From Haloplasma contractile (GTDB lineage: Bacteria; Bacillota_I; Bacilli_A; Haloplasmatales; Haloplasmataceae): 64,000 bases of DNA. The stretch lies in NCBI GenBank assembly GCA_016841945.1, contig JAENYC010000019.1, positions 1 to 64,000 of the forward strand, given 5' to 3'. A model generated the notes under the pieces. That model saw nothing but the letters and a program-made list of their open reading frames with translations. It searched no databases and was not told the origin of the DNA. The translations under genes and the position numbers were made by a program. This document shows positions 27,595-37,767 of this stretch, in pieces (the stretch's first letter is position 1; every line of letters begins with the position of its first letter).

Positions 27595-30594
27595 ATGAAA
27601 AAAATATTCCTATTCTTTTTGATTATTGCGGGTCTTTCATTTACATATTTAGGTGTTAAAGGAATAGAAGTTGATGCAAATAAAAATGATGAATTATCCA
27701 ATCAGTTAAAAGAAAATAGCTTAAATCGATATGCAATTTACAATGAGTCCTATGAACAAACCTTGAATTACTACAATGTATATCAACTTTGGAAGACTGA
27801 TAACATCAATGATGGGGATGATTCTCACATTATTTCACCCCGAGATATGAATGGAGGGACAGTGGTTTCTAGTGAAGATAGTTATCAATATGGAAAAGAT
27901 GTTTTATCATTTGAACCTGGTCAACGGGCCACCTTTACTGTCAATATTCAAGAAGCCGGTCTTTATCAGTTTTATCTCGATTACTATGCTTTAGATCATA
28001 CAAGATTAACACCTAAAATTAATTTTTTAATCAATCAGCAAATTCAATTCAGTGAAATGAATACCATTTCTTTAGAGGTTGATTGGAAAATTGAAGATAA
28101 AATATATTATGACCGCTATGGTGATGAGTTAACACCCCAATCGATAATAGATGCAAAATGGTATCAAGAAAAGGGATTAGTGGATCCAAATCATTTCTTT
28201 GTTGAGCCATTAAAGTTTTACTTAGATAGTGGTGAAAATGAAATATCTATAGAATTATTAGAAGGGTATATTTTATTAGGCGATGTGAAGATTACAAATC
28301 AAGAAATTAATACCATCAGTTACGCTGAATATAGAAATCAAAATCCAGGTGAAAGCAATCATCAGAAAAAAATTAAAATAGAAGCAGAAGACATGTATTT
28401 AAAGAGTAGACAAAGCATTCGTGCTAAATACATGAGAGACCCACAAGTTACGCCATATGAATATAAAAATCGTGTTTTGAATGTGTTAGATGGATATTCC
28501 TATGGTGAATCAGGTGACCGTGTGACATATGAGTTTGATGTAGAAGAAACGGGTTATTATCGACTTGCGGTCAAATACTATCTGAACACTAATAATGGAT
28601 TGCCTAGTAATAGAAGAATATCAATAGATGGTTCTGTGCCGTTTAAAGCATTAGAAAGCTATTCATTTAAATATTCTTCATCTTGGAAATATGAAGTCTT
28701 AAAAGATGATAAGGGGACACCTTATGAATTTTATTTAGAAAAAGGTGAGGGTCATACCTTAACTTTATCTGTTGAAAATAGTGAAGTAAGAGATATTTAT
28801 CATCATTTACTAGATGTTTTAGTGGATATGCAAATGATTTCTCAAGAGATTAATAAAATTACAGGAGGACTTGAAGATAAGGAAAGAGATTGGAAAATTG
28901 TAAATTATATCCCGAATTTAGAGAAAAGATTATATGATATTCAAAATCGTTTAGACCTAGCCATAGAAGATTTAAGCGACTACTCAAAAAATAGTAAAAT
29001 ACCTGCTATTCAAGAATTAAAAATTGCTCGTGAGTTGGTACATGAATTTGTGATAGATCCAGAGGAATTACCATCTTATATGTCTAAGTTTACAAAGGGT
29101 GAAAGTTCTGCCTATGGACGAATTAATAGAATTCTCCCTACTTTCATTTATCATCCACTCCATTTGGATAAGATGTATTTCTTTGATGATGTGAAATTAC
29201 CGAAAGCTAATGCGAATATTTTTAATCGATTTTATGAAGGGATGAAAGCCTTTCTTTATTCCTTCTTCGACCCAAAATACAATGAAACAGCTAAGATAGA
29301 TGATGACACTATTGAGATATGGGTGAATAAATCTAGATTATATGTTGAAATCATGCAACGGATGATTGATGAACAATTTACGCCGCAAACAGGTATTAAA
29401 GTTCAATTATCCCTCATGCCAGATGAGAATAAGATTATTCTATCTAATGCGGCGGGCTCTACACCAGATGGTGTTATGGGGATATCATTTCAAAAACCAT
29501 TTGAGCTTGCCATACGTGGTGTCACAGAAGATTTACGACAATATGATGGTTTTTATGATTTAGCAGAAGAATTTAATCCGAATACATTTATTCCTTATAT
29601 ATATGATGAAGGCGTTTATGCGATGCCAGAAACCCAAGATGTGAAATTGTTATTTTATCGAAAAGATACCCTATCACAATTAGAAGTAGCCCCTCCTGAA
29701 ACATGGGATGAAGTGATTTCACTTGTACCAGTTTTACAAAAGTACGATATGAATTTCTTTGTGCCAATAGGTGAAGAAAATTCTTATAAAGGATTAGATA
29801 AAACAACGCCATTTATTTATCAATACGGAGGTAATTTATATAATCCATCATCTATGACAACAGCAATTAATGAGGAAGAAGCATTTGAAGCCTTTGAGGT
29901 AATGACAGATTTATTTACTATTTATAATTTACCTGTGACGACTTCAAATTTCTTTCAACATTTTAGAAGTGGTTTAATTCCTGTTGGTATTGGTGATGCC
30001 AATATGTATATTCAATTAAAATATGCAGCACCAGAACTCGCAGGAAAATGGGGAATGTTACCAATTCCGGGTGTTAAGAATGAAGAAGGAGATATTGAAA
30101 GATGGGACCCTACTTATGGGACATCTAGTATTATCTTTAAAAACAGCGAAAAAAAACAGATGACATGGGATTTAATTAAATGGTGGTCATGTAAAGAAAC
30201 ACAGGCTGATTTTTCATATAATATTCAATCCACATTGGGTAATAAATTTCTTTATATGACAGCCAATATTGAAGGATTTGAAATGAGTGCTTGGCCAAGT
30301 GATTCTAAGTCTATCATTTTACAACAATGGCAGTGGATACAAACAACTGGGAAAGTACCTGGTGAATATATGTTAGAACGTGAACTAAGTAATGCATGGA
30401 ATAAGGTCGTGTTTGATGGAGTGAATCCACGGATTGCGATTGATGATGCGAAGTCAATTATCGATAAAGAATTAGAACGAAAATTAATTGAGTTTAAATA
30501 TATGGATGAAAATGGTAACATAATTAGACCTTATAATATTCCAACAATCCATAATGTAGAAAATTGGGTGAGAAAAAATGAAGATGAAGATTAG
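27595..30594 (+). CDS. Substrate-binding protein fused to sugar-binding domains
   Basis: A 999-aa exported protein with signal peptide MKKIFLFFLIIAGLSFTYLGVKG but no lipobox Cys. The N-terminal half has two beta-sandwich modules of carbohydrate-binding type (about 70-235 and 260-415); the second starts KIEAEDMYLKSRQS, like CBM6/35 domains. A helical, coiled-coil-prone segment follows (about 415-520). The C-terminal part (about 565-999) is a family 1 solute-binding protein fold (GIKVQLSLMPDENKI, YAMPETQDVKLLFYRKDTL, ETWDEVISLVPVLQK, TYGTSSIIF). It overlaps the first permease by 17 bases, so it belongs with that transporter. The fusion would tether polymer or long oligosaccharide close to the importer. 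Confidence 0.75.
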   Translation: MKKIFLFFLIIAGLSFTYLGVKGIEVDANKNDELSNQLKENSLNRYAIYNESYEQTLNYYNVYQLWKTDNINDGDDSHIISPRDMNGGTVVSSEDSYQYGKDVLSFEPGQRATFTVNIQEAGLYQFYLDYYALDHTRLTPKINFLINQQIQFSEMNTISLEVDWKIEDKIYYDRYGDELTPQSIIDAKWYQEKGLVDPNHFFVEPLKFYLDSGENEISIELLEGYILLGDVKITNQEINTISYAEYRNQNPGESNHQKKIKIEAEDMYLKSRQSIRAKYMRDPQVTPYEYKNRVLNVLDGYSYGESGDRVTYEFDVEETGYYRLAVKYYLNTNNGLPSNRRISIDGSVPFKALESYSFKYSSSWKYEVLKDDKGTPYEFYLEKGEGHTLTLSVENSEVRDIYHHLLDVLVDMQMISQEINKITGGLEDKERDWKIVNYIPNLEKRLYDIQNRLDLAIEDLSDYSKNSKIPAIQELKIARELVHEFVIDPEELPSYMSKFTKGESSAYGRINRILPTFIYHPLHLDKMYFFDDVKLPKANANIFNRFYEGMKAFLYSFFDPKYNETAKIDDDTIEIWVNKSRLYVEIMQRMIDEQFTPQTGIKVQLSLMPDENKIILSNAAGSTPDGVMGISFQKPFELAIRGVTEDLRQYDGFYDLAEEFNPNTFIPYIYDEGVYAMPETQDVKLLFYRKDTLSQLEVAPPETWDEVISLVPVLQKYDMNFFVPIGEENSYKGLDKTTPFIYQYGGNLYNPSSMTTAINEEEAFEAFEVMTDLFTIYNLPVTTSNFFQHFRSGLIPVGIGDANMYIQLKYAAPELAGKWGMLPIPGVKNEEGDIERWDPTYGTSSIIFKNSEKKQMTWDLIKWWSCKETQADFSYNIQSTLGNKFLYMTANIEGFEMSAWPSDSKSIILQQWQWIQTTGKVPGEYMLERELSNAWNKVVFDGVNPRIAIDDAKSIIDKELERKLIEFKYMDENGNIIRPYNIPTIHNVENWVRKNEDED

Positions 30595-31522
30595 ACAATT
30601 TTATCGTAATACTCATGAAAAGTATCAGAGTTCTAAACTGTACAAAATATTCAATCATCCAATGACTTTTCTATTTCCCTATATATTATTATTCTTTCTC
30701 ATTATTTTACTCCCTACCTTAATTTCTGCGGTATTATCCACTACTTATTTTAATACCATACAAGCACCAACTTTTAGAAGTTTTAAAAACTTTGTTGATT
30801 TATTTACATTTGATACTGTGTTCTTACAAAAAGGAATTCCAAATACCTTTAAATATGCGATTATAGTCGGTAGTTTTGGTTACATCCTTTCATTTTTACT
30901 TGCTTGGTTACTCGCGCAAGTCACACCAAGAATTAGAACAATCTATACACTTTGTATCTATTCTCCATCTATTACAGGTCCTGTTATGATGGGCGTTGTA
31001 TGGAAAGTATTATTTAGTGGTGACCAAGCGGGTTATATTAATTATACATTATTAGAACTAGGCTTTATAAAGGAACCTATTCAATTTCTTCAAAATCCAA
31101 ATTTACTTTTTCCTATCGTGATTATCATTGGATTATGGGGAAGTGCGGGTCTAGGTTTCCTCGCAATGCTAGCAGGACTTTTGAATATTGACCGTTCTTT
31201 GTATGAAGCGGCCTATATCGATGGTATTAAAAATCGATGGCAGGAAATTTTCTATATTACCATACCATCGATGAAACCTCAAATGTTGTTTGGTGCTGTC
31301 ATGGCGATTGTGGGTGCTTTTAATGTATCGGGAGTTGCTACAGCATTAAGTGGTGGACAAACGCCACCACAATATGCAGGTTGGATGATTATGGACCATG
31401 CCTTAGATTTTGGTTTCATTCGATATGAAATGGGTTATGCATCTGCAGTTACAGTGATTTTATTTGCGATTGTCATAATATTTAACAGAATTAGTTATAG
31501 ATTATTTGGTGAAAACGATTAA
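30578..31522 (+). CDS. ABC sugar transporter permease (MalF type)
   Basis: Inner-membrane permease with six predicted helices and the cytoplasmic EAA loop SLYEAAYIDGIKNRWQEIFYITIP (near residue 205), which docks the ATPase. At 314 aa it has the short MalF form usual in Firmicutes. Overlaps the preceding fused binding protein and pairs with the next gene. No ATPase is encoded in the window, so a shared MsmX-type ATPase elsewhere is expected. Confidence 0.92.
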   Translation: MKMKIRQFYRNTHEKYQSSKLYKIFNHPMTFLFPYILLFFLIILLPTLISAVLSTTYFNTIQAPTFRSFKNFVDLFTFDTVFLQKGIPNTFKYAIIVGSFGYILSFLLAWLLAQVTPRIRTIYTLCIYSPSITGPVMMGVVWKVLFSGDQAGYINYTLLELGFIKEPIQFLQNPNLLFPIVIIIGLWGSAGLGFLAMLAGLLNIDRSLYEAAYIDGIKNRWQEIFYITIPSMKPQMLFGAVMAIVGAFNVSGVATALSGGQTPPQYAGWMIMDHALDFGFIRYEMGYASAVTVILFAIVIIFNRISYRLFGEND

Positions 31523-31542
31523 GAAAGGAAGAGGTGAGTACG

Positions 31543-32415
31543 ATGGCTAAAATTAATACGATGTTTAATCCTAAAAAGTATCATAAAAGTCAATTAAAAT
31601 TTCATCTGATTTTAATACCACTCTCTATTTTTATGAGTTTACCAATTATCTATATCTTTAATGATGCTTTTAAACCGTTTACCGAGTTATTTCTATATCC
31701 TCCACGATTTTTTGTGAGAAAACCGACCTTTGAAAATTTCCGCTTGCTTTATAGTTTTTCATCTGAATCTGGGATTCCAATTTCAAGATACATCTTTAAC
31801 AGCGTGTTAGTCACTTCTATAATCATTATCGCAACGGTATTTTTAAGTTCAATTTCAGCTTATGCTTTGTCAAAATTAAATTTCAAGGGAAGACGGACAT
31901 TATTTAAGATTAATACCTATTCTTTAATGTTTGTACCGATTGCAGTTGCGATTCCGAGATATTTAATCCTTGTTAAAACTGGTATCTTCAATACCTATTG
32001 GGCGCATATTATTCCAATGTTAGCGATGCCAGTGGGACTTTTCTTGATTAAACAATTTATGGATCAGGTACCGGATGAATTAATTGAGGCTGCGATTGTC
32101 GATGGTGCTTCAAATTGGCAAATATATAGTAAAATTATGTTGCCTTTGACGAAATCGGCCCTTGTTACCGTTGCTTTTCTTGCGTTTCAAACGAGTTGGA
32201 TGAATTTAGAAGCTTCCAATATCTTTGTAGATAAAGAATCTTTGAGAACTTTACCATTTTATTTATCCACCCTCACACAGCAAACAGGTAATATAGTCGC
32301 CTCAAGGGGTGTACAAGCTGCTGGTTGGCTCATAATGTTTTTACCAAACTTACTCATCTTTTTCTTCTTACAAAGTAAGGTTATGGAATCGATGGCTCAA
32401 TCAGGTATTAAGTAG
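31543..32415 (+). CDS. ABC sugar transporter permease (MalG type)
   Basis: Second half of the permease pair: 290 aa, six helices, EAA loop ELIEAAIVDGASNWQIYSKIMLP, and the family ending SKVMESMAQSGIK. AGGAAGAGGTGAG lies just before the ATG at 31543; a GTG at 31534 lies inside this ribosome site. Confidence 0.92.
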   Translation: MAKINTMFNPKKYHKSQLKFHLILIPLSIFMSLPIIYIFNDAFKPFTELFLYPPRFFVRKPTFENFRLLYSFSSESGIPISRYIFNSVLVTSIIIIATVFLSSISAYALSKLNFKGRRTLFKINTYSLMFVPIAVAIPRYLILVKTGIFNTYWAHIIPMLAMPVGLFLIKQFMDQVPDELIEAAIVDGASNWQIYSKIMLPLTKSALVTVAFLAFQTSWMNLEASNIFVDKESLRTLPFYLSTLTQQTGNIVASRGVQAAGWLIMFLPNLLIFFFLQSKVMESMAQSGIK

Positions 32416-32426
32416 GAGATGATAGG

Positions 32427-34613
32427 ATGAAAAAGTTATTAACTTTAATAATCATGGTGTTTGTTTGTGTTTTCACCTTTTCATTAGATGTACAGGCAAC
32501 AAATACTAATGCACCTTATTATACATATACCGCTGACTCTAATGGGAATTTAATTAAAACAACAGAAGCATATACACCATCTAAACAGATTAATAAAATA
32601 AATGATCAGTCATTTGAATTACTACAACATATCTATGTAGATGATGAAGACTATATTTATATCACAGATAGTAAAGCCATCACTTATGTTGAACAAATTG
32701 ACCCAGAAACAGGGGAACCGATGATAAATCCAAATACGGGAAACGTCGTCGAAAAAAGATATGTTGGAAAAATCATTGTATTAGATAAGAATTATCAATT
32801 TGTTGGTGAAATTTATCATGATGATTTTAGTAATTTTATAACCAGTACATTTGTGACTAAAGATAAAATCTATGTTGTAGATTTAACGAATGAATCAATT
32901 TTTATTTTCAATAAAGAGGAATTCATTGAAAATCAAAAGATTCAGTTAGAACAAACCATCACAAAACCGACTCATCCGATTTTTCAAGATCAATACAATG
33001 ATGAGGGAGAAAGAGTCGTCAATGGATATGACTACCGCCCAGAACATATTGTTGTTGACTCAATGGGAAACATATATGTTCAAGGAAAAAAATCTAAAAA
33101 TGGATTAATCATGCTTGATGATGATGGTAGTTTTATGACTTTCTTCGGAGGAAACCCTTTAAGAATTCCTATTATTGACCGTGTTCGTCGGTTCTTTTTA
33201 ACAGAAGAACAAGAAGATAAGTTGCAACGAGAAACCGATCAAAAGATTATACATGATATACCATCTAATATCGCAATAGATGATAAAGGTTATATATATA
33301 CTGTAACTTCATCAATTCCTACCAACCCAATCAAGAAATTTAATACATCAGGAAGAAATTTCTTTAAGAAAGATATGATTGGTTTATCAAATATGACGAG
33401 TATTTGGATTGGGGAATACAATAACGTCTTTGCGATTAATAATCAAGGATTGATTTTAGAATATGATACGAATGGTAATTTATTATTTTTGTTTGGTGGA
33501 ATGGATGCTACGAATAGTCGCGCAGGTCTATTAAATTTACCCGTTAGTATTGCCGCAACCTCTGATGATAATTTACTCGTTGCCGACCAAGCGAATAAAT
33601 TAATACAAGTTTATACACCGACGGAATTTACTAATATCATTCATGAAGCTTTTGAAGCCTATTATAATGATGGTGATTATGAAGAAAGTCGAGAAAAATG
33701 GGAATATATTCTTCAATATAATTCACTATTTGATTATGCGCATATTGGATTAGGTAATTCCTATATGCGAGATAATGAATATCACGATGCCTATCAAGAA
33801 TATTACTATGCCAATGATTATATGGGATTAAGTGATGCTTATTGGGGAATTCGTCAAGATTGGATGAGAAATAATCTTAATACAGTCATCTTAATCATTG
33901 TATTATTATTAATTACTAGAGTGATATATTATTTCTTAAATAAAAAATATCAGTATTCAAAATCAATAGGTGAACGCATTAATGGAATACGTCGTAAAAA
34001 TCAACTGTTTGATGAAATGTTATATATTTTCCGTTTTCTGAAACATCCTTTTGATGGATTTTATGAGATAAAACGTGAAAATCGTGTTTCGATGATGACT
34101 TCTACATTCATTTATTTGCTTTTAGGAATCGTGATTATATTAAATTATCGATTCACAAATGTTGTATTTGTACCAAAGGTTGGTATTAATATCACATATG
34201 AACTCTTTATATTAGGATTTATATTAATTCTTTGGGTGGTTTCTAATTATTTAGTGTGTTCGATTAATGATGGTGAAGGTAGTATTAAAAATGTTTATAA
34301 TGCAACGGCTTATTCTTTAACACCGATATTAATAATTATGCCATTCATCATTGTCATGAGTCATGTGCTGACTTTACAAGAATATGTGTTTTATCAATTT
34401 GGATACTTGCTTATGTCAATTTGGACTGTATTCTTATTCTTCTTTATGATTAAAGATATTCACAATTATTCGGTAAGAAAGACAATTGGTGTAATTTTAA
34501 AAAGTATGTTTACGATGTTAATATTAGGTCTATTCCTATTTGTTGTTTTTGCTTTAGGAAATCAGATGATTGAGGTCGTTAAAAATATTATAGGGGAGTT
34601 GATCAACCGATGA
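32427..34613 (+). CDS. Exported beta-propeller (NHL-like) and TPR protein with Yip1-like membrane domain
   Basis: A 728-aa three-part protein. A signal peptide (MKKLLTLIIMVFVCVFTFSLDVQA) leads into repeated beta-propeller blades (about 50-400) such as DEDYIYITDSKAITYV, DSMGNIYVQGKKSK, DDKGYIYTVTSS and SDDNLLVADQANKLIQVYTP, of NHL type. A short TPR-like helical part follows (about 405-480, AFEAYYNDGDYEESREKWEY). Then one helix leads to a Yip1-like domain with five membrane segments (about 530-725). Proteins of this kind recur beside DUF5696 proteins and sugar permeases in Firmicutes, but their role is not known to me. The ATGA joint couples it to the next gene. A scaffold or sensor for the importer is a guess. 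Confidence 0.7.
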   Translation: MKKLLTLIIMVFVCVFTFSLDVQATNTNAPYYTYTADSNGNLIKTTEAYTPSKQINKINDQSFELLQHIYVDDEDYIYITDSKAITYVEQIDPETGEPMINPNTGNVVEKRYVGKIIVLDKNYQFVGEIYHDDFSNFITSTFVTKDKIYVVDLTNESIFIFNKEEFIENQKIQLEQTITKPTHPIFQDQYNDEGERVVNGYDYRPEHIVVDSMGNIYVQGKKSKNGLIMLDDDGSFMTFFGGNPLRIPIIDRVRRFFLTEEQEDKLQRETDQKIIHDIPSNIAIDDKGYIYTVTSSIPTNPIKKFNTSGRNFFKKDMIGLSNMTSIWIGEYNNVFAINNQGLILEYDTNGNLLFLFGGMDATNSRAGLLNLPVSIAATSDDNLLVADQANKLIQVYTPTEFTNIIHEAFEAYYNDGDYEESREKWEYILQYNSLFDYAHIGLGNSYMRDNEYHDAYQEYYYANDYMGLSDAYWGIRQDWMRNNLNTVILIIVLLLITRVIYYFLNKKYQYSKSIGERINGIRRKNQLFDEMLYIFRFLKHPFDGFYEIKRENRVSMMTSTFIYLLLGIVIILNYRFTNVVFVPKVGINITYELFILGFILILWVVSNYLVCSINDGEGSIKNVYNATAYSLTPILIIMPFIIVMSHVLTLQEYVFYQFGYLLMSIWTVFLFFFMIKDIHNYSVRKTIGVILKSMFTMLILGLFLFVVFALGNQMIEVVKNIIGELINR

Positions 34614-36907
34614 AGAAAAAGTTAATCACATTTATATGTTTTTCAGTCATTTTGTATTTAGGTTTTCTATTGATTGATTCCTATCATCCAAATGTTGATT
34701 ATCCTCTTAAAATAGGAAACAATTTATCAACTGAGATTTATGAAAATAATTTTGTAACTCAATTATCTAACCCTGTTAATCAATATGACATGGATATACC
34801 AGAAGGGTTTGAACTTATTTCTGAAAATAGTCATTTACAATTATATTTAGAAGAAGAAACGATGGGCATTATCATCGTCAATAAAGATAATGGATATGTT
34901 TGGTATTCTTATGATGTTTCAAGAGATTATGATCAAGAAATCGCTGATGATCCAAATAAAGTAGATTCAATTAATTTAATCAAATCAGGTATTATTCTCC
35001 AATTGTATTCTGATTTTAGAGATAATGTGTTTAAATCATTACTTGAAGAAAATCTATTAGGGAATAAAACAGTTACCATCACATATGAATTTTCTCAAAC
35101 TGGGTTTACAGCACATATTGATTATACAGATATTGATATCAAGTTTGATGTAAAAGTGAATATTGAAAATGAAGATTTAGTTATAGAAGTTCCATATGAA
35201 AGTATAGATGAATATGATCCCAAATTAGGAGAGCCAGGAAATAAAGACGTCTTAATTAATAATATTTTGGTTTATCCATTCTTAGGGGCAACTAAAAAAG
35301 AAGAAAATGGTTATGTTGTTATCCCTGATGGTTCTGGTGCGATTGTTTCTTTACAAGAAACACCTAGTTATCAAAAAGTATACAATGCACCAGTATATGG
35401 AGAAGATTTAGGTTATATAAGAGAGCCGGATATTAGTATGACTTCGTTAACAGTAAAGCCTTTTTCAAGAATTACACTACCCATATATGGCATGATACAT
35501 GATGTTGGAAATGCTGGATTCATGGTGATCAGTGAATCAGGCGATTATTATGCGACTTATAATTATAAACCTAAAGTAGAAACAGACTATTATCAATCAT
35601 ATTATGCTTATAATTATCGTGAAGAATATCATCAATTTCAAAGTCGCTCTAATGAGGATCAAAATATCATTATTATTCAAAAGAAATTAAATCAATATGA
35701 TTTAAAACAGCGTTATGTCTTCTTATCACAAGAAAATGCAGATTATGTTGGCGTCGCAAAAACTTATAGAAAATATTTGGAAGAAAAACAACATTTAAAT
35801 ACAATTACTAATCATTCTAATTATGAAACAAAAATAGATATCATTGGAAATGAAATAGAAATGGGTATATTATGGGAAAAAAATGTACCGACAACAACCT
35901 ATCAAGAAGCAATAGATATGATTAAAACAATTAAGGATGATGGATATCAAAATCTTGATGTCAGTTATAAAACATTTGATAAAGACCATCATGCTTATCG
36001 ATTTAATATATTTAGACATTTAGGTGGAAAAGATGACTTTAAGAAAATGCATGATTATCTTGAAAATAATGGGGTTGACTTTCATTATTATGTCGACTAT
36101 GTAAAAAGTTATGAAGCTCATAAGTATAGTGCCACACGTATGAACAGAAAGGCATTATCCGATGCTAACCTTTCATATATGTATCCATATTTTTATGTGA
36201 ATAATGCCAAATATCTCCCACAATTTGTACAAGAAGATTACCCATTATATGATGATAATGGAATCTCTTCATTAACGCTAAACGGTTTAGATCAAATTCT
36301 TTATACACATAAAGATAAAGAAAGAAATAATCATTATTGTAACGAAAATATAGAATATGTAAAAGAAGCATTACAGTATTTAAAGGATAAAGGGATATCT
36401 ATCAATAGTTATAACCCTGATGCATATTTATATCCCTATATCAATAAGTATTATGATGCACCTATTTCATCAAGTGGTTTACTATTTATTGATGCCACCA
36501 TTCCATTATTAGAGTTAGTGGTGAGTGGTCATATGCCAATGTATTCACCGTACTTGAATTTTATATCAAGTGAAGAAAATACATTGTTACGACTGGTTGA
36601 ATATGGTGTAAATCCATCTTATATTTTAACGAAAAAAAATACTTATGAACTAAAATATACCAATTCAAGTCATATTTATATCTCACAATATGAGGCACTA
36701 GATGAGCGAATGAAAATCTATGATTCATTTATAAAAAAAGCTTTATCAAGGATTAGTGGCGTAGAAATGGTTGACCATTATTTTTATCAAGAAGGGGTTT
36801 CGGTATCTGTTTATGCAAATGGATTAAAAGTGGTTGTTAATTATACCGATTCTGATGTGATATATAATGGGAATACCATAGAAGCAAAGGGGTATGATGT
36901 CCTATGA
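34610..36907 (+). CDS. DUF5696-type exported protein
   Basis: A 765-aa protein anchored by an N-terminal helix (KLITFICFSVILYLGFLLI). The family marker GYVVIPDGSGAIVSL lies near residue 236, after a beta-sandwich region, followed by a longer alpha/beta portion (about 400-680) that could be a TIM barrel (EMGILWEKNVPTTTYQEAIDMIK, GGKDDFKKMHDYLENNGVDFHYYVDY). The arrangement resembles a glycoside hydrolase of the beta-sandwich plus barrel type, though no activity is established and no catalytic pair can be assigned. ATGA overlaps on both sides couple it to the Yip1 protein and the next permease. Confidence 0.7.
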   Translation: MKKKLITFICFSVILYLGFLLIDSYHPNVDYPLKIGNNLSTEIYENNFVTQLSNPVNQYDMDIPEGFELISENSHLQLYLEEETMGIIIVNKDNGYVWYSYDVSRDYDQEIADDPNKVDSINLIKSGIILQLYSDFRDNVFKSLLEENLLGNKTVTITYEFSQTGFTAHIDYTDIDIKFDVKVNIENEDLVIEVPYESIDEYDPKLGEPGNKDVLINNILVYPFLGATKKEENGYVVIPDGSGAIVSLQETPSYQKVYNAPVYGEDLGYIREPDISMTSLTVKPFSRITLPIYGMIHDVGNAGFMVISESGDYYATYNYKPKVETDYYQSYYAYNYREEYHQFQSRSNEDQNIIIIQKKLNQYDLKQRYVFLSQENADYVGVAKTYRKYLEEKQHLNTITNHSNYETKIDIIGNEIEMGILWEKNVPTTTYQEAIDMIKTIKDDGYQNLDVSYKTFDKDHHAYRFNIFRHLGGKDDFKKMHDYLENNGVDFHYYVDYVKSYEAHKYSATRMNRKALSDANLSYMYPYFYVNNAKYLPQFVQEDYPLYDDNGISSLTLNGLDQILYTHKDKERNNHYCNENIEYVKEALQYLKDKGISINSYNPDAYLYPYINKYYDAPISSSGLLFIDATIPLLELVVSGHMPMYSPYLNFISSEENTLLRLVEYGVNPSYILTKKNTYELKYTNSSHIYISQYEALDERMKIYDSFIKKALSRISGVEMVDHYFYQEGVSVSVYANGLKVVVNYTDSDVIYNGNTIEAKGYDVL

Positions 36908-37767
36908 AAAAACTTTCAAATAAAAAAAGAAATGCATTAACAGGATTAATCTTTATATCACCTTGGATTTTCGGATTCTTAGTATTTGTGGCATTCCCTT
37001 TCTTTCGTACGATATTCTTTAGTTTTAATATTGTGAAGTATAGTGCCGAATTAGGTTTTATATATGAGTATGTAGGATTAGAGAATTATAAGAGAATATT
37101 AACCATTGATGTAGATTTTGTCTATGAACTACAAAATTTTGTGATAAGGATTATTACCTATGTTCCTGTTATTATTGCGCTTTCAATTATAATTGCGATT
37201 TTATTAAATAGTAAGATAAAAGGAACAGCGTTTTTCCGACTGATATTCTTTTTACCAATTATTATTTTAAATGGTGATTTAATGAAGAACATGAGTGATT
37301 ATGGTGGTATGAATTTAGAAGTTAGTGGATTAATCTTAACCATCTTACAAAAGATTTTACCAATGTCTATTATTCCTGCGTTTGTCTTACTTTTTGATAC
37401 AATATCAGAAATCTTGTGGTATTGTGGTGTTCCTATCCTTATCTTTTTGGCAGCACTTCAAAAGATAGATAGAAGTTTATATGAAGCAGCGCAAATTGAT
37501 GGGGCATCACATTGGAATATATTTTGGAAAATTACCTTACCGGTTGTTTACCCGTTAATTAGTGTAACAATTGTTTATGTGGTTGTCTTCCTCGCAAATT
37601 TCGATGCGAATCCAATCAATGGAATTATTAGAGATGCACGAGATGACCCATCAAGAAGAGCAGGCTATGCATCAGCACTAGCAATTATATATGCGATAGC
37701 ACAAACTTTTCTAATAACTGGTTTATATTTTCTCACAAGACGTAAAGAGAAGGGGGGGATGGCATAA
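36904..37767 (+). CDS. ABC sugar transporter permease, second pair (MalF type)
   Basis: A 287-aa permease with six helices and the EAA loop SLYEAAQIDGASHWNIFWKITLP near residue 197. It begins inside the stop of the DUF5696 gene and ends in a TAATG shared with the next permease. It is the first half of a second importer in the same operon. Confidence 0.92.
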   Translation: MKKLSNKKRNALTGLIFISPWIFGFLVFVAFPFFRTIFFSFNIVKYSAELGFIYEYVGLENYKRILTIDVDFVYELQNFVIRIITYVPVIIALSIIIAILLNSKIKGTAFFRLIFFLPIIILNGDLMKNMSDYGGMNLEVSGLILTILQKILPMSIIPAFVLLFDTISEILWYCGVPILIFLAALQKIDRSLYEAAQIDGASHWNIFWKITLPVVYPLISVTIVYVVVFLANFDANPINGIIRDARDDPSRRAGYASALAIIYAIAQTFLITGLYFLTRRKEKGGMA

